This document shows positions 6,083 through 12,368 of a DNA stretch of 34,886 nucleotides, piece after piece; position 1 is the stretch's first letter; each line of letters starts with the position of its first letter. Position numbers and translations under genes: made by a program. Below the pieces are notes generated by a model. It saw only the letters and a program-made list of their open reading frames with translations, ran no database searches and was not told the origin of the DNA. The DNA comes from a virus, in IMG/VR virus record IMGVR_UViG_3300047494_000031, positions 1 to 34,886 of that record. One strand, given 5' to 3'.

Positions 6083-6388
6083 TTACAAGTTGCCTCTCAA
6101 GCCCCGCACAAGCTCTATGGCTGTCTCTATGCTATTGACTACAGGTATAGGGCTTCCATGTTCTGCCGCCTCACTATGAATCTCCTGTTGCGCCTGAGTG
6201 AGCTTCTGAGCCGAAGCTATCTTTCTGCCATCCTTGACCTCTACGGGCATCCAGCGGCCATTCACCGCAATAAGCAAATCAGGTATGCCATCTCCACAGC
6301 GAGAAAGGTCCAGAACCAAGCATCCGAGCTTTTCAAATACCACCTTAATCTCGGCATGATTTGAATCGACACGCGCCGCCCTCCTCAT
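6083..6388 (-). CDS. PD-(D/E)XK nuclease, VRR-NUC/resolvase-like
   Basis: This 101-residue protein has the restriction-endonuclease core: a helix with N-H-A-E (residues 10-13), G-x-PD (GIPDLLIAVNGRW) and E-V-K (PVEVKDG), followed by a helix with LTQAQQEIH and a C-terminal strand (GSPIPVVNS). The Asp, Glu and Lys form the metal site of the family. VRR-NUC-like phage nucleases act on branched DNA or in recombination. It sits close to NinB and Ref in the same operon, which fits. Its ATG overlaps the preceding stop (ATGA). Confidence 0.8.
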   Translation of the reverse strand: MRRAARVDSNHAEIKVVFEKLGCLVLDLSRCGDGIPDLLIAVNGRWMPVEVKDGRKIASAQKLTQAQQEIHSEAAEHGSPIPVVNSIETAIELVRGLRGNL

Positions 6389-6489
6389 TTTCTTTGGCTT
6401 TCTTCAATCGTGTAATGGATAGCACATGCCAACAGTCCCCACCAGAAATGGCCTGCGAATAGAAGCGCCAAAGCGAAATAGAACATCAT
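6385..6489 (-). CDS. Tiny membrane protein (34 residues)
   Basis: This gene lies between two genes and overlaps both as ATGA (start 6489, stop 6387-6385), which strongly favours translation. The peptide is one hydrophobic helix (MMFYFALALLFAGHFWWGLL) followed by a short polar tail (HYTIEESQRK). The family is unknown. Confidence 0.65.
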   Translation of the reverse strand: MMFYFALALLFAGHFWWGLLACAIHYTIEESQRK

Positions 6490-6608
6490 GGAGTACCCCT
6501 AATGCAGCAATAAGAAAGCATCAGCGAGACGATCCCAGGCCATACCGCTCCGACAAAGAGGCTACCCAGTGCGACGACAACAAAGATGAAAGCGAATACG
6601 TATTTCAT
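6486..6608 (-). CDS. Tiny membrane protein (40 residues)
   Basis: The peptide begins with a hydrophobic segment (MKYVFAFIFVVVALGSLFVG) and has a second one (IVSLMLSYCC) near the end. The start overlaps the winged-helix gene's stop and the stop overlaps the next ATG, both as ATGA. This chain of exact overlaps supports three co-translated genes here. The role is unknown. Confidence 0.65.
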   Translation of the reverse strand: MKYVFAFIFVVVALGSLFVGAVWPGIVSLMLSYCCIRGTP

Positions 6609-6799
6609 TTCATCGCTCCGTAAATAATAAAAGGACGGCCCTTGGTCGAATGTAGGCCGGTGCGCGGCACATCCATCAACGCCAAGTTCTTGCGGATAGT
6701 CCAGATATCCAGCGATAAGACTTTGCCAAGCTCGACACAGGTCATCGGCTTTAGCTTTAAAGCCATGCGAATACGTTTACGGGTTGGCTCAGGTTTCAT
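6605..6799 (-). CDS. Small winged-helix-type DNA-binding protein
   Basis: This 64-residue protein reads as a compact helix-turn-helix: RMALKLKPMTCVELGKVLSL, then DIWTIRKNLALMDVPR, then a wing with GRPFIIYGAMK. The order (helix, turn, recognition helix, beta wing) matches MarR- or ArsR-like minimal winged helices. It may be a transcription factor for the early genes. The ATG overlaps the Ref-like gene's stop. Confidence 0.6.
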   Translation of the reverse strand: MKPEPTRKRIRMALKLKPMTCVELGKVLSLDIWTIRKNLALMDVPRTGLHSTKGRPFIIYGAMK

Positions 6800-7056
6800 G
6801 CGTAAAGTACCTCTATCGTATGAGCCAGAACGTCCAATTCATCGACCTTGTGAATCTTGAACATGGCACGGTCTCCGTGTAAGCCGTTCGGTCCTCGATG
6901 ACAGCCAGGACATAGCGGTATGACCAGGAAGTTAGATGCTCTCTGCGCCATTCCTTGGCCTTCCCGGATATGGTGCAGCTCTACCCCTTCGATGCCACAG
7001 ACGCCGCAAGGAAGACGTCCTACGCGGTCCATGTGGCGCTTTTCAGACTTGGTCAT
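6796..7056 (-). CDS. Ref-family (RecA-dependent nuclease-like) protein
   Basis: This 86-residue protein has an HNH-like zinc site: PCGVCG, then ELHHIREG, then PLCPGCHRGPNGLHGDRAMF. These are the Cys pairs and the His residues of the Ref / recombination-enhancement family, known from P1 Ref, which uses RecA filaments to place cuts. The chosen start, ATG 7056, has GTGGAG upstream and overlaps ninB by 14 bases. It lies next to NinB, as recombination genes often do. It is shorter than P1 Ref because it lacks the long basic N-terminus. Confidence 0.8.
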   Translation of the reverse strand: MTKSEKRHMDRVGRLPCGVCGIEGVELHHIREGQGMAQRASNFLVIPLCPGCHRGPNGLHGDRAMFKIHKVDELDVLAHTIEVLYA

Positions 7057-7462
7057 TAGCACTCCACTTGACCCCGTGCTCGTCACCAAACCATTTAATG
7101 TATTCGAGGAATTCGGACATTTCTTTTTTCTTCATCTTGCTAGTGCGTACGCCCAAAATGACTAATCCTCCTTCTGGCCCGGCAGCGATCCGCGTCTGCT
7201 TGTTCCAGCCTGCGGACAGAATGTGCTTCCAATCCTCCTCCGTAAGCAGAGTTAGTTCGCCATTGATGCGCCAGTGAAGATAACGGGATATATCCGAAAG
7301 CATCGCCCATAGCCGATCATTTTGGCCGTTATTGCGCATATCGCCATCATCGATACGGATGCGCACCTTTCGGGTGTTTTGCAGCATGCCGGATATATGC
7401 GTAGCGGTTAATGAGCTAATCGTCTTGGCTGTATCCGAGGTGGCGAATAAGGTGCGGATCAT
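7043..7462 (-). CDS. ninB: NinB / Orf-family recombination mediator
   Basis: This 139-residue protein matches lambda NinB (Orf) in order: NGQNDRLWAMLSDISRYLHW, then LTEEDWKHILSAGW, then GGLVILGVRTSKMKKKEMSE, then FGDEHGVKWS. Lambda Orf binds single-stranded DNA and helps load recombinases. Length is near the usual 140-146, with a short C-terminus. The start at 7462 is set by an ATGA overlap with the tiny gene upstream; longer readings cross that gene. It lies beside Ref and a nuclease, which fits a recombination module. Confidence 0.88.
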   Translation of the reverse strand: MIRTLFATSDTAKTISSLTATHISGMLQNTRKVRIRIDDGDMRNNGQNDRLWAMLSDISRYLHWRINGELTLLTEEDWKHILSAGWNKQTRIAAGPEGGLVILGVRTSKMKKKEMSEFLEYIKWFGDEHGVKWSANDQV

Positions 7463-7542
7463 GAGTCCCAATCCGAAAAGATCAGCCATAGGAAATAGCC
7501 TACAGCGACAAAGAAGACGGCGCAGACGAAATAGAGGTTCAT
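7459..7542 (-). CDS. Tiny membrane protein (27 residues)
   Basis: The frame starts at ATG 7542 inside the preceding stop (ATGA) and ends with a TGA that overlaps the NinB start. A GGAGAG site precedes it. The peptide is essentially one transmembrane helix (MNLYFVCAVFFVAVGYFLWL) with an acidic end (SDWDS). Exact coupling at both ends is the evidence; the function is unknown. Confidence 0.65.
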   Translation of the reverse strand: MNLYFVCAVFFVAVGYFLWLIFSDWDS

Positions 7543-7886
7543 TTCTTAGCTCTCCAAATTCTGACCATGTTGAGATGCCGCGAAGCATTCGAGGATTGCT
7601 CGTAGCCCGCGAATTCGATAACACCGTTCTTCTTCGCCCTTCGAACTACAGCGCCCCATGCAGAGGGTGAATCGTCCTCAAGTCCTTCAGACGCCGCCCA
7701 GGCTCGTACAAGCTCCGTGGTGAAGCCTGATGGATGCTCTTTGGCGTAGCGGCATAGATAGGCGTACGCAGCTTCGCCCCAGCCTCGATAGCGGCGTTCT
7801 TGGCCTTCTGGGCCGACCTCAACGGCAGGACCTGTAATCGCCTTGGCAAGTCCCGAACAAGCATTCATTTCTTCAAACATTCCCAT
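7539..7886 (-). CDS. Early protein with winged-helix-type C-terminus
   Basis: This 115-residue protein has HPSGFTTELVRAWAASEGLE, then SPSAWGAVVRRAKKNGVIEF, then HLNMVRIWRAKK. This arrangement (helix, SAWGAVVRRAKKNGVI recognition helix, strand with R-x-W-R) recurs in small phage early proteins close to replication genes and looks like a winged helix. It could recruit host replication proteins, but that is a guess. It overlaps the YdaS-like gene stop by one base and has an AGGAGA site. Confidence 0.7.
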   Translation of the reverse strand: MGMFEEMNACSGLAKAITGPAVEVGPEGQERRYRGWGEAAYAYLCRYAKEHPSGFTTELVRAWAASEGLEDDSPSAWGAVVRRAKKNGVIEFAGYEQSSNASRHLNMVRIWRAKK

Positions 7887-8122
7887 TACTTTCTCCTAGG
7901 CTTATCCCAAGGGAACTGCGGAAGGGTTACACGGCGGTCTACTTCACCCGCCGTCGCATATTCAAGATTGGCGGCAAACTCAGGGGATGGCTGCTTATGA
8001 TTCAACGCCACTTGATACACATAAAACGGCTGCGTGTCGCATAATCGTGCGATCCGTTTTATCTCCTTACCTTCCCGTGAAAGCCTGCCGTCTTTGCTGC
8101 TTAGGTATGTTTTTAAGTCCAC
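7886..8122 (-). CDS. YdaS/Cro-like transcriptional regulator (GTG start)
   Basis: This is a 78-residue helix-turn-helix protein. MDLKTYLSSKDGRLSREGKE and the segment with LNHKQPSPEFAANLEYATAG and VDRRVTLPQFPW follow the YdaS/Cro pattern, in which PSPE-x-A-x-x-x-E-x-A-T-x-G-E is the typical end of the recognition helix region. Cro-type proteins repress divergent phage promoters. It starts at GTG 8122 with AAGG seven bases away, and is the first gene of the leftward operon next to the operator-like palindrome. No CI-type partner is present in the genome. Confidence 0.8.
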   Translation of the reverse strand: MDLKTYLSSKDGRLSREGKEIKRIARLCDTQPFYVYQVALNHKQPSPEFAANLEYATAGEVDRRVTLPQFPWDKPRRK

Positions 8123-8179
8123 TTCGGTGCCTTCTATGCAAGGTTCATAGGTAGGCTAGCACCGGCAATTATTTTTCAC

Positions 8180-8198
8180 AAGGGGTGAAATATCCCTT
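8180..8198. promoter_or_regulatory. Operator-like palindrome between divergent operons
   Basis: AAGGGGT (8180-8186) and ATCCCTT (8192-8198) form a near-perfect inverted repeat with one G/T mismatch and a five-base centre. It touches the candidate rightward -35 and lies 58 bases upstream of the regulator's start codon. The position and symmetry fit a binding site for the YdaS/Cro-like protein. I see no second copy of it nearby. Confidence 0.5.
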
Positions 8199-8225
8199 GA
8201 CAGGAACATTTGACGGGCGCACTAT
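8197..8225 (+). promoter_or_regulatory. Candidate rightward promoter
   Basis: TTGACA (8197-8202) is a perfect -35; 17 bases on lies CACTAT (8220-8225), which matches the -10 at three positions. The first two bases overlap the palindrome at 8180-8198, so a bound regulator would block it. It would transcribe the run of rightward genes from 8267. A leftward partner may be TTGTGA with TAGCCT on the other strand, but that is weak. Confidence 0.4.
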
Positions 8226-8266
8226 CTCCCCATCGGCATCCCGCCGACTTCACAGGAGAGGATCAA

Positions 8267-8542
8267 ATGGTCGCTAAGAAATCGCTTCGCCCCGTTATTG
8301 TCTGCACCGAACATCGTGGTGTTTTTTTCGGATATGCGTACAACACCAAAGGCACTGAAATTGAACTTAAAGGAGCTCGTATGGCTATTCGTTGGGGCAC
8401 GACTAAGGGCGTTATGGAACTTGCTTTAACTGGCCCAACAAAGAGCAGCAATATTTCCGCACGCGCCGATATCGATGTGCGTAAAGTCACTGCCGTTTTC
8501 GAAGTGACCGATGCAGCCACGGTTGCATGGGAGGCGGCATAA
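8267..8542 (+). CDS. DUF6948-like phage protein
   Basis: This 91-residue protein starts at ATG 8267 behind AGGAGAGG. The sequence VIVCTEHRGVFFGYAYNTKG, then EIELKGARMAIRWG, then VRKVTAVFEVTDAATVAW follows the family I know as DUF6948: a strand-rich domain with H-R-G-V-F-F-G-Y and an A-R-x-x-x-x-W motif. Members sit at the start of early or accessory operons in diverse phages, often beside a Gly-rich repeat protein, as here. The role is not known. The following gene overlaps its stop (TAATG). Confidence 0.7.
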   Translation: MVAKKSLRPVIVCTEHRGVFFGYAYNTKGTEIELKGARMAIRWGTTKGVMELALTGPTKSSNISARADIDVRKVTAVFEVTDAATVAWEAA

Positions 8543-9051
8543 TGAACGCATGGTTCAATTACAAGCCACTCGTAACCGTGGTTGATGTGCTTGATGCTGG
8601 CGCATGTATCGATGGCGTTTTGTCTTTTGTCGATAAAGTACGCGTTATTTCCGGAGATGCTTCTAAATACGCCAAGGAAGGCTGGATTCAATTAGGCGCA
8701 AACGGCGACGGCGACGGCTACGGCGACGGCGACGGCAACGGCTACGGCTACGGCTACGGCTACGGCGGCTACGGCGACGGCGACGGCGACGGCAAAGGCT
8801 ACGGCGGCTACGGCTACGGCAAAGGCTACGGCGACGGCGACGGCGACGGCTACGGCTACGGCTACGGCAACGGCGGCTACGGCGACGGCGACGGCTACGG
8901 CAAAGGCTACGGCGGCTACGGCTACGGCTACGGCAAAGGCGACGGCAAAGGCTACGGCTACGGCAACGGCGGCTACGGCGACGGCGACGGCGACGGCAAA
9001 GGCTACGGCGGCTACGGCTACGGCAAAGGCGACGGCGGTTTAGTGGAGTAA
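8542..9051 (+). CDS. Gly-Asp/Tyr/Lys/Asn dipeptide-repeat protein
   Basis: Translation starts at ATG 8542, overlapping the previous stop, with a GGGAGG site. Residues 1-52 form an ordinary small domain (YKPLVTVVDVLDAGACIDGV, then ISGDASKYAKEGWIQLG). The remaining 115 residues or so consist almost only of Gly-X steps with X = Asp, Tyr, Lys or Asn, often as GYGDGDGDGKG. Each amino acid uses one codon (GGC, GAC, TAC, AAC, AAA), so the DNA is a six-base repeat. Gly/Tyr/Asp repeats of this kind are known in phage proteins next to DUF6948, with no assigned function. The tail is probably disordered and could condense or bind metal or surface partners. Confidence 0.85.
   Translation: MNAWFNYKPLVTVVDVLDAGACIDGVLSFVDKVRVISGDASKYAKEGWIQLGANGDGDGYGDGDGNGYGYGYGYGGYGDGDGDGKGYGGYGYGKGYGDGDGDGYGYGYGNGGYGDGDGYGKGYGGYGYGYGKGDGKGYGYGNGGYGDGDGDGKGYGGYGYGKGDGGLVE
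8764..9030. repeat. Nested six-base and 63-base direct repeats within the Gly-rich gene
   Basis: A 63-base block is repeated exactly at 8764-8826 and 8968-9030, 204 bases apart. Around and between them the DNA is a GGC-NAC hexamer array (about 8704-9036). Every insertion or loss of six bases keeps the frame, so length can change without breaking the protein. The two copies diverge immediately after the block (TACGGC against GACGGC). Confidence 0.9.
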
Positions 9052-9055
9052 TGAC

Positions 9056-9409
9056 ATGGCACGCACAGGCACGAACTTAGATTGGGAAGATACCGACGCA
9101 TCCGCAGCCGCGGCGCGTTATTTATCTATCGAGTCGATTCAGGAAGGAATGCTCAAGGATATCGACAAGCTTAAATCCCTAATCGATGACTCTTGCGATG
9201 AACATTTACAGGCACGGATTATCGATGTTGCACTACGTACCGTCCTGTCGGTCAATCATCCAGATGACGAAAAATATTGGGAGGAATCCATAAAGATACT
9301 TTCCGATCATCTTCATAACATCACATGGGAAGCGGCGGCGGAACAGTTGGATGACCAAGAGGACTTATTCGATGATGACCAATATGCACGAATCGGTCCG
9401 AGTTATTAA
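9056..9409 (+). CDS. Hypothetical 117-residue acidic helical protein
   Basis: The start at ATG 9056 has GGAG seven bases upstream and follows the Gly-rich gene by four bases. The protein is acidic and helical (IQEGMLKDIDKLKSLIDDSC, then YWEESIKILSDHLHNITWEA) and ends in an acidic stretch (DDQEDLFDDDQ). Acidic early proteins of this size often bind host proteins or mimic DNA, but no family is recognised. The end overlaps the next gene by 38 bases. Confidence 0.75.
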   Translation: MARTGTNLDWEDTDASAAAARYLSIESIQEGMLKDIDKLKSLIDDSCDEHLQARIIDVALRTVLSVNHPDDEKYWEESIKILSDHLHNITWEAAAEQLDDQEDLFDDDQYARIGPSY

Positions 9410-9608
9410 GTTTTACACTGGTATCGGCGATATTCCGAATCAAGAGGGTTTTCTGTTTCGCGGCTGGATGAAGGATGGCGACCTAAAGCCGTGCATCGTT
9501 TTAAGGAATGAATTAGGCACGCACTACGCAGCCCATGAAATAACGCGTGCTCCGATGTATGACGATCTTAGGGGTTGGACGCCATATTTACCGGAGCCGC
9601 CGAAATGA
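9372..9608 (+). CDS. Hypothetical 78-residue protein
   Basis: The start is placed at ATG 9372 because AGGA lies nine bases upstream; ATG 9375 is the next alternative, and ATG 9351 has no site. The sequence reads as strands with aromatics (ESVRVIKFYTGIGD, then FLFRGWMKDGDLKPCIVLRN) and ends in DLRGWTPYLPEPPK. The end resembles the W-x-P-x-P finish of DUF551-type proteins, though weakly. It overlaps its upstream neighbour. Confidence 0.65.
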   Translation: MMTNMHESVRVIKFYTGIGDIPNQEGFLFRGWMKDGDLKPCIVLRNELGTHYAAHEITRAPMYDDLRGWTPYLPEPPK

Positions 9609-9718
9609 ATCCAATGAAACGAGAACTAGGTCGCTACTGGTATCTATGGCTAGCCTTAGGATCAATCATCCCCTTGTTCGAGTACTTTGTATTCTGGAGG
9701 CATCAATGGCCGTTTTAG
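9605..9718 (+). CDS. Tiny membrane protein (37 residues)
   Basis: The start overlaps the previous TGA as ATGA. The peptide has a basic N-terminus (MNPMKRELGR) followed by one hydrophobic segment with many aromatics (YWYLWLALGSIIPLFEYFVF) and a WRHQWPF end. It would sit in the inner membrane. Its end overlaps the next gene's start region by 13 bases. Confidence 0.6.
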   Translation: MNPMKRELGRYWYLWLALGSIIPLFEYFVFWRHQWPF

Positions 9719-9894
9719 CACTGGAAGAATTGAGCGAACAGGAATTGATGCATTGGCTAGAGATGGAATTGGCTAAGCGAAACGAACGCATTTACTGGCG
9801 TGGTTTTTACCGGGCAAACATTTCAACTATTTCTAAAGGTGAGCAGTATGCCAAAGAGCAAGCTGCGCCATCTCCATCAGAAGATATGGGTTAG
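9706..9894 (+). CDS. Hypothetical 62-residue helical protein
   Basis: A strong GGAGG site five bases before ATG 9706 fixes the start; longer readings overlap two upstream genes and look unlike protein. The protein is helical and charged (ALEELSEQELMHWLEMELAK, then KRNERIYWRGFYRANIS), likely a coiled coil. It is the last gene before a leader of about 100 bases in front of the SSB gene. Function unknown. Confidence 0.65.
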   Translation: MAVLALEELSEQELMHWLEMELAKRNERIYWRGFYRANISTISKGEQYAKEQAAPSPSEDMG

Positions 9895-9947
9895 CTCCAG
9901 TTGCTAACCGGGATAGATAGCGATCCTATGAAGGCGCTATCCGCCTA

Positions 9948-9971
9948 GGCATGGGGGCGTTGGTCCATGCC
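9948..9971 (+). promoter_or_regulatory. Leader hairpin upstream of the SSB-like gene
   Basis: GGCATGG (9948-9954) pairs perfectly with CCATGCC (9965-9971) over a ten-base loop. A second potential stem (GGATAG with CTATCC) lies just upstream, at about 9910-9942. The 108 bases from 9895 to 10002 hold no gene. No T-run follows, so this looks more like a leader structure, mRNA stabiliser or protein-binding site than a terminator. Confidence 0.4.
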
Positions 9972-10002
9972 ACATCACACTAACTAATGAAAGGACATGA
10001 AT

Positions 10003-10620
10003 ATGTTGAATTTACCTGTAAGCGGGGGCGGCCGCGATTTCAAACGCGCACCAGCCGGATCGCATATCGCAGTATGTAACTTGGTGGCTGATTGTGGGTT
10101 GCAGCCCGGCTCACAAAGTTTCCCCTCTCCGAAACGCAAGCTCTACATTCGTTTTGAGATTCCTGCCGAACGTATTACTTACGAGAAAGACGGCAAGGAA
10201 ATGGAGGGGCCTCTAATAATTGGCAGGTTCTATACCGCTTCGATGAATGAAAAGGCCACTTTGCGTAAGCATTTAGAGGGGTGGCGAGGACGCTCTTTTA
10301 CAGATGCTGAGGCCGCATTGTTCGACGTCTCTGCGGTACTTGGTAAGGCGTGCATGCTGTCGGTGATTGAAGCGGATGTTGGAGGTAAGCCCTATTCCAA
10401 CATTGCAAGCATCGGCGCTTTGCCTAAAGGACTGGATGTTCCTAAAGCTGAGAACAAGCTCGTCTTCTATGACAATTATACGGGCGAGGGATTTGATAAC
10501 CTGCCTAAGTGGTTGCAAGAAAAGATTCAATCTCAGATTCAACCGGCTAACCCAACCGCTAGCGAATCACATGCTGGAAGCGATGGCCGTCACTTTGACG
10601 ATGACGATATCCCCTTCTGA
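10003..10620 (+). CDS. ssb: Single-stranded DNA-binding protein (SSB-like)
   Basis: This protein of about 205 residues has a beta-rich body (KLYIRFEIPAERITYEKDGK, then EGPLIIGRFYTASMNEKATL) that suits an OB-fold. After a linker with PANPTASESHAGSD it ends in HFDDDDIPF. The acidic DDDDIPF tip is the same type of tail as bacterial SSB (DFDDDIPF), which recruits host replication and repair proteins. It would protect phage DNA during replication and recombination. ATG 10003 is eight bases from AAAGG; ATG 9997 is too close. It is the only clear replication-type protein in the genome. Confidence 0.8.
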   Translation: MLNLPVSGGGRDFKRAPAGSHIAVCNLVADCGLQPGSQSFPSPKRKLYIRFEIPAERITYEKDGKEMEGPLIIGRFYTASMNEKATLRKHLEGWRGRSFTDAEAALFDVSAVLGKACMLSVIEADVGGKPYSNIASIGALPKGLDVPKAENKLVFYDNYTGEGFDNLPKWLQEKIQSQIQPANPTASESHAGSDGRHFDDDDIPF

Positions 10621-10880
10621 TGCTTCTTATTCCAGTCGATGACGTAAGCGAAGATGTGCGGCTTCTTTTACATCAGGCTGCTGTTGGGCGTTGCTATAAG
10701 TCAATCGCTTATATCAAGTCATGTTTTGATAGCGATGAACCTGATGCCTACGCCATTGCCGAAGCATGGAATGAAATACCTAGAGATGAGCAACTATTGC
10801 TATGGCGCTCCCCACGTAAAGGAGGGGTATTCACTACGAAGGAGCGCGATTTTTTACGTAATCATTTACCAAAAGGCTAA
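10620..10880 (+). CDS. Hypothetical 86-residue protein
   Basis: The start overlaps the SSB stop as TGATG. It is a soluble, helical protein (VSEDVRLLLHQAAVGRCYKS, then AYAIAEAWNEIPRDEQLLLW) that ends with FTTKERDFLRNHLPKG. The position right after SSB and the TKERDFLR segment suggest an early helper protein. No family is recognised. Confidence 0.7.
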   Translation: MLLIPVDDVSEDVRLLLHQAAVGRCYKSIAYIKSCFDSDEPDAYAIAEAWNEIPRDEQLLLWRSPRKGGVFTTKERDFLRNHLPKG

Positions 10881-10883
10881 AAC

Positions 10884-11075
10884 ATGTGTTACGCCATCAT
10901 CGAAGTAAAGTACGCCGCAGCAGGTGAGCAAGATCAGTTGTTAAAGGTCTTGGATGAAGAAGCTTGCGCGATCAAAATAAGTCATCTGCAAAGTCTCGAA
11001 ACCGTGGCGCAGTTCACGTTATTTCATCCGGCTAAGACGTATCTTAAGAAAACGGTATGGGAGGAATCGGAATGA
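10884..11075 (+). CDS. Hypothetical 63-residue alpha-beta protein
   Basis: An AAGG site seven bases upstream supports ATG 10884. The sequence reads strand, helix, strand (MCYAIIEVKYAAAGEQDQLL, then ACAIKISHLQSLETVAQFTL), as in small ferredoxin-like folds. The next gene starts inside its stop codon. Function unknown. Confidence 0.65.
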   Translation: MCYAIIEVKYAAAGEQDQLLKVLDEEACAIKISHLQSLETVAQFTLFHPAKTYLKKTVWEESE

Positions 11076-11263
11076 AACCTGATTGGAAAGACGCGCCTTA
11101 TTTTGCTAATTATTTGACATGTGATGAAAATGGTGATTGGTATTGGCATGAGAGGAAGCATCGGGCAATTATTGGATGGGAATTGTGGGCAAGCACTGGC
11201 CTTTTTAAGAGAGCCATTATAGCCAACTTTGACTGGAGAAATACTTTGGAGAAGCGCCCATGA
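11072..11263 (+). CDS. Hypothetical 63-residue Trp-rich protein
   Basis: ATG 11072 is preceded by GGAGG and overlaps the previous TGA. The protein has eight tryptophans in 63 residues (MKPDWKDAPYFANYLTCDEN, then GDWYWHERKHRAIIGWELW). Similar small W/D-rich proteins of phages begin with a PDWKDAP motif; their role is not known. Its own stop overlaps the next gene as ATGA. Confidence 0.7.
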   Translation: MKPDWKDAPYFANYLTCDENGDWYWHERKHRAIIGWELWASTGLFKRAIIANFDWRNTLEKRP

Positions 11264-12162
11264 ACCGCGAACGAGCCCGTGAACTACTTCCGATCATCCA
11301 GCAGTATGCGGATGGAAAAGATGTGCAGTTTAAAGACATGGACGGTAACTGGGTAAATATTGGTCGTCCCACATGGACGAACGGCGTCGATTATCGCATC
11401 AAGCCTGAGCCGCTGCATTTATTCGGCCTCGTGCGTGAGGGAACACTTATTAATGGATTTCCGGCTATTTTTTTTAACAAAAACCGAAGCGGAGAATTAC
11501 TGCAATACCTACAGCTAAGCAAAAGGCAGTCATGTCGTAAAATTCGTGGAGAAAGAATCATGACACTTAGCTATCACAATGACCCGAAGGTCAAAGAGTT
11601 TCACGTGCGTCTTGCTAAGCATCATTACGATGCGGACATGCTGCGAGCTGGAACGTACGGGGAGGATGATAATGGTTTCAAGGCATGTAGCGTCGGGTGC
11701 ATGGACCACGACATCAACCCTGAGGACCTTGATTACCATGCAGCGGTCGCTGATTCAGCTGGATGGCCGGAATGGCTAGTAAAGCTGTCAGATTTTATGT
11801 TTGAAGGATTGCCTGAGGGTACGCGGAATCGATTCCATGTTGATTTGCGTGAAGCTATTCCTGTCGGTGTCGATCTGGAACCGGTTCGACATAGGTTAGC
11901 TATCTGTCGTATTGATCGATTGATTGCACTGCAATCTAAAAATAAAGGTCATGGTATAGACAATATCATCGACCAAGTAATTGCGGCAATGATGCAAGTA
12001 CGGCGCTTTCATGAAGCAGAGATCGGCGGTCAAGTGTGTGATGTGAGTTTTGAAAAGGCGGCGGAGGCGGCGCGGTCGGCGGCGCTGTCGGCAGCGGAGG
12101 AGGCGGCGGCGTGGATAGCAGAACGCGACGACCTATTGCGATTGTTGCGGGAGGCAGTGTGA
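11260..12162 (+). CDS. Two-part accessory protein, possible in-frame fusion
   Basis: The first 56 residues or so (MNRERARELLPIIQQYADGK, then WVNIGRPTWTNGVDYRIKPE) match a small phage domain seen as a separate protein. From residue 101 a second familiar phage unit begins (MTLSYHNDPKVKEFHVRLAK), with KACSVGCMDHD, then WPEWLVKLSDFMFEGLPEG and REAIPVGVDLEPVRHRL. Its own ATG at 11560 has GGAGA eight bases upstream. The whole frame could thus give a 300-residue fusion or a separate 200-residue protein, or both. The C-terminus is alanine-rich (KAAEAARSAALSAAEEAAAW), as in other members. Function unknown. Confidence 0.75.
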   Translation: MNRERARELLPIIQQYADGKDVQFKDMDGNWVNIGRPTWTNGVDYRIKPEPLHLFGLVREGTLINGFPAIFFNKNRSGELLQYLQLSKRQSCRKIRGERIMTLSYHNDPKVKEFHVRLAKHHYDADMLRAGTYGEDDNGFKACSVGCMDHDINPEDLDYHAAVADSAGWPEWLVKLSDFMFEGLPEGTRNRFHVDLREAIPVGVDLEPVRHRLAICRIDRLIALQSKNKGHGIDNIIDQVIAAMMQVRRFHEAEIGGQVCDVSFEKAAEAARSAALSAAEEAAAWIAERDDLLRLLREAV

Positions 12163-12368
12163 TGGATAAGTCTAAACAAGCATTTCCGATTTCTATCAAT
12201 GACAGTCAAATCCCTGCATATGAGGGCATGACGCTGCGCGAACATTATGCATGGATGGCGATGCAGGGCCTACTAGCTGCCTCAATAAATATGTGTCCAT
12301 ACACTATAGAGGTGGCATACCGGGCTGTAGAGCATGCCGACGCGCTACTGGCGGAGCTGACGAAATGA
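12162..12368 (+). CDS. Conserved small phage protein (68 residues)
   Basis: The start overlaps the preceding stop as TGATG. The pattern GMTLREHYAWMAMQGLLAAS followed by VAYRAVEHADALLAELTK is known to me from many phage accessory operons (a G-MTLRDYFA helix, then a C-terminal A-x-x-x-A-D-A-x-L helix). No biochemical role is known. It is followed by an ATGA-coupled gene. Confidence 0.75.
   Translation: MDKSKQAFPISINDSQIPAYEGMTLREHYAWMAMQGLLAASINMCPYTIEVAYRAVEHADALLAELTK

Noticed and set aside
8701-9041. CRISPR-like or minisatellite noncoding array
   Set aside because: The repeats are in frame and coding throughout, without spacers.
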